The notes: generated by a model not told the origin, from the letters alone. A DNA stretch of 64,000 bases from Streptomyces sp. VRA16 Mangrove soil (GCF_017377775.1 NZ_JAFVLN010000003.1:581510-645509); one strand, 5' to 3'. Positions 19,855 through 27,814 are shown, counted from the stretch's first letter. A program made the numbers and translations.

Positions 19855-20543
19855 TTGGACGCCCGCTTCTCCTCGACCAGCGTCACGACGCACTCGATGA
19901 CCTGCTGGAGCGTGAGCTCGGTGGTGTCCACCTCGACGGCGTCGCCGGCCTTGGCCAGCGGCGACGTCTTGCGGCTGGAGTCCGCCTTGTCCCGGGCGAC
20001 GAGGGCGTCCTGCGTCGCCTTGACGTCGGCGCCCTTCAGCTCGCCGGAGCGGCGGGCGGCGCGGGCCTCGGGCGAGGCGGTGAGGAAGATCTTGAGGTCG
20101 GCGTCGGGCAGCACGGTCGTACCGATGTCACGTCCCTCGACGACGATGCCCTTCTCCGCCGCGGCGGCGATGGTGCGCTGCAGCTCGGTGATCCGGGCCC
20201 GCACCTCGGGGACGGCGCTGACGGCGCTGACCTTGGAGGTGACCTCGGTGGTGCGGATGGGACCGGCGACATCCGTGCCGTCCACCGTGATGGTGGGCCC
20301 GGCCGGGTCGGTGCCGGAGACGATCTCGGCCTTGCCGGCGACCGCGGCGACGGCCGTGGGGTCGGTCAGGTCGATGCCGTGGTGCACCATCCACCAGGTG
20401 ATCGCCCGGTACTGGGCGCCGGTGTCCAGGTAGCTCAGGCCGAGCTGCGCGGCGACGGCCTTCGAGGTGCTCGACTTGCCGGTGCCGGAGGGTCCGTCGA
20501 TGGCGACGATCACAGCTGCCGGGTTGGTCGCAGCGGTTTCCAT
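19851..20543 (-). CDS. cmk: Cytidylate kinase
   Basis: CMP/dCMP kinase of 230 residues in pyrimidine metabolism. P-loop GPSGTGKSSTSK near residue 17, DTGAQYRAITWWMV, the catalytic VEGRDIGTTVLPDADLKIFL, and ASPEARAARR of the LID are all present. ATG 20543 starts the conserved frame. It is 90 bases downstream of tyrA with a hairpin between, and overlaps plsC. Length matches the family. Confidence 0.96.
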   Translation of the reverse strand: METAATNPAAVIVAIDGPSGTGKSSTSKAVAAQLGLSYLDTGAQYRAITWWMVHHGIDLTDPTAVAAVAGKAEIVSGTDPAGPTITVDGTDVAGPIRTTEVTSKVSAVSAVPEVRARITELQRTIAAAAEKGIVVEGRDIGTTVLPDADLKIFLTASPEARAARRSGELKGADVKATQDALVARDKADSSRKTSPLAKAGDAVEVDTTELTLQQVIECVVTLVEEKRASK

Positions 20544-20580
20544 GGGTGACGGACACCTTTCTCAGTGCACGGGGGCATGG

Positions 20581-20606
20581 GTGCGGGGCGCAGACACGCC
20601 CCGCAC
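20581..20606. terminator. Intercistronic hairpin after tyrA
   Basis: 10-bp inverted repeat (20581-20590 and 20597-20606, loop CAGACA) between the end of tyrA and the start of cmk. It may terminate or attenuate transcription into cmk; no T tract. Confidence 0.6.
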
Positions 20607-20633
20607 AAGGTTACTGGCTCCGGCAGGGACGTT

Positions 20634-21719
20634 TTACTGCCGCATGGCCCAGCCCCGCTCGCGCAGGGCGGCGGCCAGCTTGGGGGCGGCCGCGGGCTGC
20701 ACCATCAGCTGCACGAAACCGGCCTGCTGCCCCGTCGCGTGCTCGATCCGTACGTCCTCGATGTTGACCCCGGCCGCGCCCGCGTCGGCGAAGATCCGGG
20801 CCAGCTCGCCGGCCTGGTCGGAGATGAGCACGGCGACGGTCTCGTACGCCGCGGGGGCGGCCCCGTGCTTGCCGGGGACCCGGGCCTGCCCGGCGTTCCC
20901 GCGCCGCAGCATGGCCTCGACGCCGTCGACGCCCTTGCGGCGCTCGGCGTCGTCGGCGGACTGGAGGGAGCGCAGCGCCCGCACCGTCTCCTCCAGGTCA
21001 CCGGCGACCGCGGAGAGCAGGTCGGCGACGGGACCGGGGTTGGCGGAGAGGATGTCGATCCACATCTGCGGGTCGGAGGCCGCGATCCGCGTCACGTCGC
21101 GGATGCCCTGCCCACAGAGACGTACGGCGCTCTCCTCCGCGTTCTCCAGCCGGGCCGCGACCATGCCGGAGACCAGGTGCGGCATGTGGGAGACGAGGGC
21201 GACGGCTCGGTCGTGGGCGTCGGCGTCCATGACGACCGGGACCGCGCGGCAGAGCGCGACCAGCTCCAGGGCGAGGTTGAGGACCTCGGTGTCGGTGTCC
21301 CGGGTCGGGGTGAGGACCCAGGGCCGCCCCTCGAAGAGGTCGGCGGTCGCGGCGAGCGGGCCGCTGCGCTCCCGGCCGCTCATCGGGTGGGTGCCGATGT
21401 AGGGGGTGAGATCGAGGCCGAGGGCCTCCAGCTCGCGCCGCGGGCCACCCTTCACGCTCGCCACGTCGAGGTAGGCGCGGGCCACGCCCCGGCGCATCGC
21501 GTCGGCGAGCTGGGCGGCGACGTGTGCGGGCGGCACGGCGACGACGCACAGGTCGACGACTCCCTCGGGCGCCTCGTCGGTGCCCGCGCCGAGCGCGGCG
21601 GCGGTGCGGGCCTGGGCCTGGTCGTGATCGGCGAGGTGCACGGCGACTCCGCGCGAGGCCAGGGCGAGCGCGGCGGAGGTGCCGATCAGGCCGGTACCGA
21701 TGACGAGTGCGGTTCTCAC
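20634..21719 (-). CDS. tyrA: Prephenate dehydrogenase with ACT domain
   Basis: NAD(P)-dependent enzyme of 361 residues converting prephenate to 4-hydroxyphenylpyruvate for tyrosine synthesis. Rossmann motif VIGTGLIGTSAAL at the N-terminus, GTHPMSGRERSGP near 120 in the active site, and a C-terminal ACT regulatory domain (VAVLISDQAGELARIFADAG) that should bind tyrosine for feedback control. GTG 21719 is chosen: GGAGGA lies 6 bases upstream and the dinucleotide fold starts at once; the upstream ATG 21782 adds a Pro-rich leader with no family match. The 5' region has several hairpins. Confidence 0.94.
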   Translation of the reverse strand: MRTALVIGTGLIGTSAALALASRGVAVHLADHDQAQARTAAALGAGTDEAPEGVVDLCVVAVPPAHVAAQLADAMRRGVARAYLDVASVKGGPRRELEALGLDLTPYIGTHPMSGRERSGPLAATADLFEGRPWVLTPTRDTDTEVLNLALELVALCRAVPVVMDADAHDRAVALVSHMPHLVSGMVAARLENAEESAVRLCGQGIRDVTRIAASDPQMWIDILSANPGPVADLLSAVAGDLEETVRALRSLQSADDAERRKGVDGVEAMLRRGNAGQARVPGKHGAAPAAYETVAVLISDQAGELARIFADAGAAGVNIEDVRIEHATGQQAGFVQLMVQPAAAPKLAAALRERGWAMRQ

Positions 21720-22161
21720 TGGGTCTCCTCCAACAGGCGCCCTGGGTTCAGGCCGGGGTGGAACCTGTTGCTCGACGAGCAAGACGGGTTTGCCGATTCG
21801 TCCCCGCGCGAATCAGTGCGCTGGTAGCTTCACCACTGGACGATACGTTGCGAGAACCGAGCGCGTTGAGTCTCCTCCGTGTTGCACGGCCTTGCGGCTG
21901 GATCGCTGCCTGCGCTGGTTTCGACCCGGCCGGCGCTGATCACGGAAGCCCCTCGGTGAGGCCGTTGGCCCCACGGGCAGCGTGAGCCACGAATCTCCAC
22001 CCTGTTGGCGGGGTGGAGAGGATTCACTGGGCGACGCTCTTGCACCCCATGACCATGAGGCCGAGACGCGCGTACGCAGTCTCGGCCTCATCACATTCGT
22101 CGCGCGGCGCCCGTCTGCCGGGACGGGGGCGCGTACCGGTCGACCCGGGGTTCCGCCGGGG
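21720..22161. other. 442-base gap with several hairpins
   Basis: No convincing gene. It holds the tyrA 5' region and the 3' end of the convergently placed yidB-like transcript. Dyads: TTGCTCG/CGAGCAA at 21768-21783, an imperfect GAATC-TCCACCC/GGGTGGA-GATTC hairpin at 21991-22025, and the 22056-22090 terminator. The first two could shape tyrA leader RNA; no T-box or Tyr-codon-rich leader peptide was seen. Confidence 0.5.
22056..22090 (-). terminator. Terminator of the yidB-like gene
   Basis: 12-bp perfect stem (22056-22067 and 22079-22090) with an 11-base loop, 72 bases beyond the stop of the minus-strand DUF937 gene. Confidence 0.75.
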
Positions 22162-22599
22162 TTACAGCTTCTGCTGCTGGATCAGCTGGTCCAGGGAGAG
22201 GCCCGGGACCTCTCCGTCGGGGGTGAGCTTGTCGACGGCCTGCGGGAGGGCGCTGGCGATGTCGTCGGCGGCCTGCTCGGGGGTGACGCCGGACTCGGCG
22301 GCGACCTTCTGCAGGGTCACGTCGGGCAGCGCCTCCTTGACCTGCTCGGGCGTGAGCGTCTTGTTGTCTCCCTTGCCGACCCACGAGTCGATCTGGTCCT
22401 GGCTGACCAGGCCCGACTTGGTGATCTGCTCCAGCAGGCCACCGAGCGGATTGCCGCCGGCCGACCCGCTCTGCCCCTTGGTGAAGGCCGCGAGCAGCGA
22501 CGTGAGGACGCTGCCCGCCGAGCCACCGCCTCCCTTGTCGCCGCCGAGGAGCCCGCCGAGGAGACTGCCGAGGTCGAGTCCGCCGTTGTTGCTCGCCAT
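22162..22599 (-). CDS. YidB-like DUF937 protein
   Basis: Protein of 145 residues. The Gly/Leu-rich N-terminus (GLDLGSLLGGLLGGDKGGGG) is followed by the DUF937/YidB core with helices VLTSLLAAFTKGQ, PLGGLLEQITKSGLVSQDQI, and the conserved WVGKGDNKTLTPEQVKEALP. C-terminal helices end LSLDQLIQQQKL. The family is widespread and its function is unresolved. It is a single-gene unit with its own terminator and a divergent neighbour. No signal peptide. Confidence 0.88.
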   Translation of the reverse strand: MASNNGGLDLGSLLGGLLGGDKGGGGSAGSVLTSLLAAFTKGQSGSAGGNPLGGLLEQITKSGLVSQDQIDSWVGKGDNKTLTPEQVKEALPDVTLQKVAAESGVTPEQAADDIASALPQAVDKLTPDGEVPGLSLDQLIQQQKL

Positions 22600-22759
22600 G
22601 GGTCACGCCTTTCGAGACGTACGGAGTGTCATCACGGCCGGGGCGTGCGCCTCCTCACCGCAGACCCTGCCAATGTCACCCGAACCGCCCTCTATCGCCA
22701 CTCGGCCGGAGCTGCTTGCATAGAGGCGGCACCGCTGCCGCCTCGGGGGAGGCCCGCCC

Positions 22760-23419
22760 ATGAAGCGCTCAGGACCCCTCTACACGCTCTTCGCCGGTCT
22801 GGCGCTGGCCGTGTTCATGCTGTCGCTGAACGCGACGACGGGTGAGGCCGGTTCCCCCTACAGCGGCGCTCCCGCCGCCTCCCCCGGCAGCGCGAGCCCG
22901 TCACCGTCGGCAAAACCCTCCCCGACCCGGACACCAACCCCCAGTCGGACGGCTCGCGGGAAGTCGAGTTATGCGGGTCGCACGGACGACGGCTCGGCCG
23001 CCGTCTCGGTCTCCGTGCGCGGCGACAAGGCCGTGGCGTACTACTGCGACGGCCGCACCAAGGAGTCCTGGCTGAAGGGGAACGTCGAGGACGACGGCTC
23101 CATGCGGCTCAGCGGCAGCCACGGCGCGAAGCTGAGCGGCACGCTCGCCGGTGACCGGATCCGCGGCACCGTCACGGTCGCCGACCGGCCCTCCGCGTTC
23201 ACCGCGCAGCACGCCGTGAAGCCGTCCGGCCTGTACCGGGCCACCACCGAGGTGCGCGGCGCGAAGCTCGACGGCGGCTGGATCGTGCTGCCCGACGGCC
23301 GCCAGGTCGGCATCGTCACGCGCGACGGCGCCCCCGGGGCCGCACCCCGTATCGATCCGGAGACCGGCGCCGTCACCGTCGACGGCGAGCAACTGACCGC
23401 GCGCCCCGTCGTCCCCTGA
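22760..23419 (+). CDS. Secreted or membrane-anchored hypothetical protein
   Basis: Protein of 219 residues. Residues 8-30 are a hydrophobic signal or anchor (LYTLFAGLALAVFMLSLNAT), followed by a Ser/Pro/Thr linker and a beta-rich domain of about 150 residues (YAGRTDDGSAAVSVSVRGDK, SMRLSGSHGAKLSGTLAGDR, PSGLYRATTEVRGAKLDGGW). ATG 22760 follows GGGGGAGG. It lies 21 bases before the DUF6529-like gene and is probably the first gene of a three-gene envelope operon with it and the Rieske lipoprotein. Repeated Gly-turn strands suggest a small beta barrel or sandwich outside the membrane. Function unknown. Confidence 0.8.
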   Translation: MKRSGPLYTLFAGLALAVFMLSLNATTGEAGSPYSGAPAASPGSASPSPSAKPSPTRTPTPSRTARGKSSYAGRTDDGSAAVSVSVRGDKAVAYYCDGRTKESWLKGNVEDDGSMRLSGSHGAKLSGTLAGDRIRGTVTVADRPSAFTAQHAVKPSGLYRATTEVRGAKLDGGWIVLPDGRQVGIVTRDGAPGAAPRIDPETGAVTVDGEQLTARPVVP

Positions 23420-23440
23420 CGCCTCCCGAAGGGGTGAGCC

Positions 23441-24019
23441 ATGCCCGTCGATCCGACCGCCGCCACGCAGAGCTTCCCGGCCCCCGACCACCGACGTCCG
23501 AGCCCGGCACGTTTTCTGGCCCCGGCCCTGGTGGCGGCCGCGGTGGCCGTGGCGCTCGGCGTGTACGGCAGAGTGCACGATCCGGCGGGCACGGCGTTCA
23601 ACCTGGCCGGGTTCTCCAGCACCAGCGCGGTGAAGTCATGGCTCGCGACGGTGGCGTTCGCCTTCGCGCTCGTCCAGGTCGTCTCGGCGTTCATGGTGTA
23701 CGGGAAGCTGCGCGGCCCCTCCTGGGCGCCGGCCCTGCACCGCTGGTCGGGCCGGATCGCGTTCCTGGTGGCCGTCCCCGTGGCGGTGCACTGCCTCTAC
23801 GCGCTCGGCTACCAGACGTACTCGACCCGGGTGATGTGGCACTCGTTCCTGGGCTGCTTCTTCTTCGGGGCGTTCAGCGCCAAGATGCTGCTGCTGCGGG
23901 CGGAGCGGCTGCCGGGCTGGCTGCTGCCGGTGATCGGCGGCCTGGCCTTCGCGGTCCTCACGCTGCTGTGGCTGACGTCGGCGCTGTGGTTCTTCCGCAC
24001 GGTGGGAGTGACGACATGA
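23441..24019 (+). CDS. DUF6529-like four-helix membrane protein
   Basis: Integral membrane protein of 192 residues with about five hydrophobic segments: 30-45 (ALVAAAVAVALGVYG), 68-90, 102-122, 130-150 and 163-185. Membrane-adjacent His residues occur in LHRWSGRIAF, AVHCLYALGY and MWHSFLG, in positions that could coordinate b-type heme, as in small cytochrome b561-like proteins. Its stop overlaps the ATG of a Rieske [2Fe-2S] lipoprotein (ATGA), which strongly suggests that the two exchange electrons. Heme binding is inference from His placement and the partner. The electron donor and acceptor are not evident. Confidence 0.82.
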   Translation: MPVDPTAATQSFPAPDHRRPSPARFLAPALVAAAVAVALGVYGRVHDPAGTAFNLAGFSSTSAVKSWLATVAFAFALVQVVSAFMVYGKLRGPSWAPALHRWSGRIAFLVAVPVAVHCLYALGYQTYSTRVMWHSFLGCFFFGAFSAKMLLLRAERLPGWLLPVIGGLAFAVLTLLWLTSALWFFRTVGVTT

Positions 24020-24453
24020 GCCGACGGCCGGCCGCTCGCAGGAGCGTCCTGATCGCGGGCGCGGCGGCGCTCGCGGCGGGGTGCAGCAAGTACGGGGACG
24101 GGGGTGGCGGGGGCGGCTCCGCCCGGCAGTCGCCGGCCCCGGCGGGGTCCCGGCCGGCCGGGACCGCGAAGGAACTGGCGAAGACCTCCGACATCCCGGT
24201 CGGCGGCGGCAGGATCTTCGCAGCCGAGAAGGTCGTGGTCACCCAGCCGACGCAGGGCGACTTCAAGGCGTTCTCGGCGATCTGCACCCACCAGGGCTGC
24301 ACGGTCAGCAGCGTGTCGGGCGGCACGATCAACTGCCCCTGCCACGGCTCGAAGTACCGGGTCGCGGACGCGTCGGTGGCGGCGGGCCCGGCGCCCCGCC
24401 CGCTGCCGCCGGAGCAGATCGAGGTCACCGGAAATTCGATCACGCTGGCCTGA
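24016..24453 (+). CDS. Rieske [2Fe-2S] lipoprotein
   Basis: Exported Rieske protein of 145 residues. The signal has Arg-Arg pairs (RRPAARRSVLIAG) and a lipobox LAAGC at Cys23, so Tat export and lipid anchoring are likely. The cluster motifs are complete: CTHQGC near residue 94 and CPCHGSKY near 112 (two Cys, two His ligands, plus a disulfide pair). A Gly/Ser/Pro linker separates anchor and fold. ATG 24016 overlaps the stop of the membrane gene. It resembles stand-alone Rieske proteins rather than QcrA, which has three N-terminal helices. It probably works with the DUF6529-like partner in an envelope redox step. Confidence 0.92.
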   Translation: MSRRPAARRSVLIAGAAALAAGCSKYGDGGGGGGSARQSPAPAGSRPAGTAKELAKTSDIPVGGGRIFAAEKVVVTQPTQGDFKAFSAICTHQGCTVSSVSGGTINCPCHGSKYRVADASVAAGPAPRPLPPEQIEVTGNSITLA

Positions 24454-24474
24454 CCAGGCGCCTACGCTCACCGC

Positions 24475-25173
24475 ATGAACCCGCATGACCTGGTGCGCGA
24501 CCACACGATCTACGCCTGCGTGATGGGCTCGCGCGCCTTCGGCCTGGCCACGGAGTCGAGCGACACCGACCTGCGTGGTGTGTACCTCGCGCCGACCCCG
24601 CTGTTCTGGCGCTTCGAGAAGCCGCCGACGCACGTCGACGGGCCGGCCGACGAGCAGTTCTCCTGGGAGCTGGAGCGCTTCTGCGAACTGGCGCTGCGTG
24701 CCAATCCCAACGTCCTGGAGTGTCTGCACTCCCCGCTGGTGGAGCGGCTGACCCCGGTCGGCGAGGAGCTGCTCGCCCTGCGCGGCGCGTTCCTCTCCCG
24801 ACAGGCCCACGACACGTTCGCCCGCTACGCGCTGGGCCAGCGCAAGAAGCTGGAGGCCGACGTCCGCACGCACGGCGCGCCCCGCTGGAAGCACGCCATG
24901 CACCTGCTGCGCCTGCTGATGTCCTGCCGCGACCTGCTGCGCACCGGCGAGCTGACGATCGACGTCTCCGAGCACCGCGCGGCCCTGTTGGAGGTCAAGC
25001 ACGGCGAGGTCCCGTGGCAGGAGGTCGAGCGTCGGATGACACTCCTCGCGGAGGAGGCCCGGAAGGCGGCCGACACCACCGCGCTGCCACCCGAACCCGA
25101 CCGGTCCCGGGTGGAGGACTTCCTCATCCGCACGCGCCGCACCTCAGCCCTCAAGCCGGGCCCTGACCACTAG
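24475..25173 (+). CDS. RlaP-type nucleotidyltransferase
   Basis: Protein of 232 residues of the YcgL/COG3541 (RlaP, RNA ligase-associated) nucleotidyltransferase group. The active-site motif is GSRAFGLATESSDTDLRG: Gly18-Ser19 and Asp30/Asp32 as metal ligands. The family next shows VDGPADEQFSWELERFCEL and then a helical substrate-binding part (APRWKHAMHLLRLLMSCRDL). It should transfer a nucleotide to RNA, protein or a small molecule; no member near it has a settled substrate. It runs convergent to a second member of the same family, and the stops overlap by 30 bases. It starts 21 bases after the Rieske gene. Confidence 0.87.
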   Translation: MNPHDLVRDHTIYACVMGSRAFGLATESSDTDLRGVYLAPTPLFWRFEKPPTHVDGPADEQFSWELERFCELALRANPNVLECLHSPLVERLTPVGEELLALRGAFLSRQAHDTFARYALGQRKKLEADVRTHGAPRWKHAMHLLRLLMSCRDLLRTGELTIDVSEHRAALLEVKHGEVPWQEVERRMTLLAEEARKAADTTALPPEPDRSRVEDFLIRTRRTSALKPGPDH

Positions 25174-25908
25174 GTCGTGCAGCGCGTCGTACGCCGTCGG
25201 CGCGTCCGGCAGCCGCGACGCGTCCTGTGCCTCGTCCAGCAGCACGTGCAACGCGTCGAGGTCGGCGGCGACCTGCGTCCGCCGGACCGGAGCGGGGCCG
25301 TGCTCGGCCGCGGCCTTGGCCGCGATCAGGTCGGGCAGGTACCCCAGCTCCGGCGCCACCTCCCGGTGCAGCGTGGGCAGATCGGCCTGCACCTCGCCGG
25401 TGCGCATCAGGTGGATACCGGTGAGCAACACCCGGAAGGCATACAGCAGCGGCTTGAGCTCCCCCGTCTTCTCGTGCAGCCGCCACTGCGTACCGGCGAA
25501 CCCCCGGTAGTGGTGGGCGTGGTGCCGGGTGATGACACCCGGCGCCAGGGCGACCAGCTCCGCGTGCGCCTGCGAGGTGTGCACGACGAAGGGCGAGAGC
25601 AATTGCTCCAGCACATAGCCGTTGCGCCGCAGCATCAGCCGGACGAACTTGCGCAGGTCATGCGTGACGAGGTCCATCTCGACACCGTTCGCGTCCCACA
25701 TCCGCGACCGGGTCTGTGTCGGCTCCCGCAGTCCGACCAGCGCCTCCGCGGGCAGCAGATGCACACCGCGCAGGTCCACGTCGGAGTCCTGCGAGGGGAA
25801 CCCGTACAGGTGCGCGCCCGAGACGGTGGCGAACAGCAGGGGGTCGGGCTCGGCGGCGACCACGGAGGTCAGGTCCACGGCGGTGGGCAGCTGGGCGTCG
25901 GCGATCAT
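25144..25908 (-). CDS. Second RlaP-type nucleotidyltransferase
   Basis: Protein of 254 residues related to the convergent gene. Motif VSGAHLYGFPSQDSDVDLRG with Asp43/Asp45, then EMDLVTHDLRKFVRLMLRRN, NGYVLEQLLSPFVV and KPLLYAFRVLLTGIHLMRTG, the typical COG3541 helices. ATG 25908 is chosen with GGGGAG 9 bases upstream; the open frame further up is Arg/Gly-rich. It follows the ADP-ribosylglycohydrolase gene by 40 bases and is probably the third gene of the Nudix/ARG/NTase operon. Two paralogues in a tail-to-tail pair suggest related but distinct targets. Confidence 0.87.
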   Translation of the reverse strand: MIADAQLPTAVDLTSVVAAEPDPLLFATVSGAHLYGFPSQDSDVDLRGVHLLPAEALVGLREPTQTRSRMWDANGVEMDLVTHDLRKFVRLMLRRNGYVLEQLLSPFVVHTSQAHAELVALAPGVITRHHAHHYRGFAGTQWRLHEKTGELKPLLYAFRVLLTGIHLMRTGEVQADLPTLHREVAPELGYLPDLIAAKAAAEHGPAPVRRTQVAADLDALHVLLDEAQDASRLPDAPTAYDALHDLVVRARLEG

Positions 25909-25948
25909 CCGCCCATGCTCCCCGACCCGGCCGCCGAGCCCCACCGAA

Positions 25949-26971
25949 TTACCGGCCCGCCGCGTCCCACTCCGCCCCGAACGCAAGCAGCTCGTCCCGG
26001 TGCTCGATGCGTTCGACCCAGTCGTCGGGCCAGGCGTCCGCGCCCAGGTGGGCTCCGGCGAACGCTCCGGCCAGCGCGGCGATCGAGTCCGAGTCGCCCG
26101 AGGTGCAGGCGGCCCGGCGCAGCGCGAGCACCGGCTCGTCGACGAACATCAGGAAGCAGAGCAGCCCGGTCGCGAACGCCTCCTCCGCGATCCACCCCGG
26201 GCCCGTGGCCAGGCACGGATCGACCTCGGGGTTGGCGTCGCGCAGCGCCGCTTCGAGCTGTTCCAGCACGCCGAGGCACTCGTCCCAGCCGCGCGCGATG
26301 AAGTGCTCGGGGTGCGGATCCTGCGAGCGCCGCCACAGGTCGCCGAGCCAGCGCTCGTGGTACCGGGTGCGGTTCTCCAGCGCGTACGACCGCAGCCGCC
26401 CGACGAGCCCGGTCGGGTCGGCGCCCTGCGCGAGCAGGTGCACGGCCCGCGCGGTGAGGTCGGAGGCGGCGAGCCCGGTCGGATGGCCATGGGTGAGCGC
26501 GGCCTGCAACTGGGCGGCCCCTGCGCGCTGTTCGTCGTCGAGCCCCGGGGCGAGCCCGACCGGCGCGACCCGCATGTTGGCGCCGCAGCCCTTGGAGTGG
26601 ATCTGGCTGGCGTCCTGCCACTCCCGGTCGCCGTCGAGCCGCTCGCAGGCCACCAGACAGGTGTGGCCGGGCGCGCGGTTGTTCTCCGGCGAGTGGTACC
26701 AGTCCACGAACTCCTCGCGCAGCGGCCGCGCGAACCGCTTCGGCCCCAGCAGCCCCCGCCCCATGGCGGTCCGCAGCCCGCGCGCGACGGCCAGCGTCAT
26801 CTGGGTGTCGTCCGTGATGTGCGCGACGCGCCGCCCGCCGGGCAGCTCCATCTCCCGCCACGGCCCGCACTTCGCCAGGATCGCCGGTACGTCGTTGAAC
26901 TCGGTCGGGAACCCGAGCGCGTCCCCGAGCGCGAGCCCGACGAGCGATCCGGTGGCAGGGCGCTTGCTCAT
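25949..26971 (-). CDS. ADP-ribosylglycohydrolase family protein
   Basis: DraG/ARH-type enzyme of 340 residues. The N-terminus GSLVGLALGDALGFPTEF and the metal site ITDDTQMTLAVARGL (Asp54-Asp55) are present, as is the second metal half ACTSGDSDSIAALAGAFAGA near 290. The family removes ADP-ribose from proteins, nucleic acids or small molecules using two Mg ions. ATG 26971 overlaps the stop of the Nudix/NrtR-like gene (ATGA), so the enzyme is co-translated with an ADP-ribose-type sensor. In this setting it may recycle ADP-ribose or reverse a modification made by a partner. Cytoplasmic. Confidence 0.92.
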   Translation of the reverse strand: MSKRPATGSLVGLALGDALGFPTEFNDVPAILAKCGPWREMELPGGRRVAHITDDTQMTLAVARGLRTAMGRGLLGPKRFARPLREEFVDWYHSPENNRAPGHTCLVACERLDGDREWQDASQIHSKGCGANMRVAPVGLAPGLDDEQRAGAAQLQAALTHGHPTGLAASDLTARAVHLLAQGADPTGLVGRLRSYALENRTRYHERWLGDLWRRSQDPHPEHFIARGWDECLGVLEQLEAALRDANPEVDPCLATGPGWIAEEAFATGLLCFLMFVDEPVLALRRAACTSGDSDSIAALAGAFAGAHLGADAWPDDWVERIEHRDELLAFGAEWDAAGR

Positions 26972-27762
26972 GACGGGGACCCCTTCGTCGGGCTCTTGGC
27001 CGTGTTCTTGGTGGCGTTCCGCGCACCGGGCACCGGCTCCGGCGCGGGCCGCAGCAGCGGCGGGTGCAGCGATCCGGCGCCGCCGGCCCGGTACAGCGCG
27101 GCGGGCTTGCCGCGGCCGCCGGTCAGCCGCGAGGCGCCGGGGATCTGCTCGACGAACCCGGGGGTGGCGAGCACCTTGCGGCGGAAGTTCGCGGGGTCGA
27201 GCTCGGTCCCCCACACCACCTCGTAGACCTGCCGCAGCTCGCCGAGCGTGAACTCGGGCGGGCAGAACGCGGTGGCCAGACAGGTGTACTCCAGCTTGCC
27301 GCCGATCCGCTCGTGGGCGTCGGCGAGGATCCGGTCGTGGTCGAAGGCGAGCGGCCCGTAGGCGCCGCCGGCCCCCAGCTCGTACGGCAGCCAGGCGGCC
27401 CGTGCCGCGTCGCCGCCGCCGCGGGCCTGCGGCGCGTCCGGCACCAGCGCGGCGAAGGCGACCGAGACGACCCGCATCCGGGGGTCGCGGTCCGGCTCGC
27501 TGTACGTGCGCAGCTGCTCCAGGTGGAGCCCCGCGACATCGTGCAGCCCGGTCTCCTCGGCGAGCTCGCGCCGCGCGGCGACCTCCGCGGACTCGTCCGG
27601 CTCCAGGAAGCCGCCGGGCAGCGCCCAGCGGCCCGCGTACGGCTCGTGGGCGCGCTCGACCAGCAGGATGTGCAGCCGTCCGGACCTGAGCGTGAAGACA
27701 GCCAGGTCGACGGTGACGGCGAACGGTTCGTAGGCGTATTTGTCGTAGCCCCCTACGGACAT
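26968..27762 (-). CDS. NrtR-like Nudix regulator
   Basis: Protein of 264 residues with an N-terminal Nudix domain and a C-terminal winged helix, the plan of NrtR, the ADP-ribose-responsive repressor of NAD genes. The Nudix box is nearly complete: GGFLEPDESAEVAARRELAEETGL (written here in two parts by position 60-83), so hydrolysis is possible; in classical NrtR it is often degenerate. The wHTH is at about 175-235 (FTLGELRQVYEVVWGTELDP, RRKVLATPGFVEQIPG). ATG 27762 begins MSVGGYDKYAYEPFAVTVDL. A concentric dyad covers its ribosome binding site, suggesting autoregulation. It heads the operon with the ADP-ribosylglycohydrolase and a nucleotidyltransferase. Confidence 0.88.
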   Translation of the reverse strand: MSVGGYDKYAYEPFAVTVDLAVFTLRSGRLHILLVERAHEPYAGRWALPGGFLEPDESAEVAARRELAEETGLHDVAGLHLEQLRTYSEPDRDPRMRVVSVAFAALVPDAPQARGGGDAARAAWLPYELGAGGAYGPLAFDHDRILADAHERIGGKLEYTCLATAFCPPEFTLGELRQVYEVVWGTELDPANFRRKVLATPGFVEQIPGASRLTGGRGKPAALYRAGGAGSLHPPLLRPAPEPVPGARNATKNTAKSPTKGSPS

Positions 27763-27764
27763 GC

Positions 27765-27814
27765 GGCAACCCCCTCCCTTATTGGTCTCACAGACTTTAA
27801 AGGAGGGGGTTGCC
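27765..27814 (-). promoter_or_regulatory. Nested dyad over the NrtR-like start region
   Basis: Outer perfect 13-bp arms GGCAACCCCCTCC (27765-27777) and GGAGGGGGTTGCC (27802-27814) surround an inner GTCTCACAGAC dyad (27785-27795); both are centred at about 27790. Read on the minus strand, the proximal arm carries the GGGAGGGGG ribosome binding site of the regulator gene. It can act as operator DNA or as an RNA hairpin hiding the start. Confidence 0.75.

Noticed and set aside
21720..22161. Possible T-box or Tyr leader peptide for tyrA
   Set aside because: No T-box sequence and no short frame rich in Tyr codons with a ribosome binding site.
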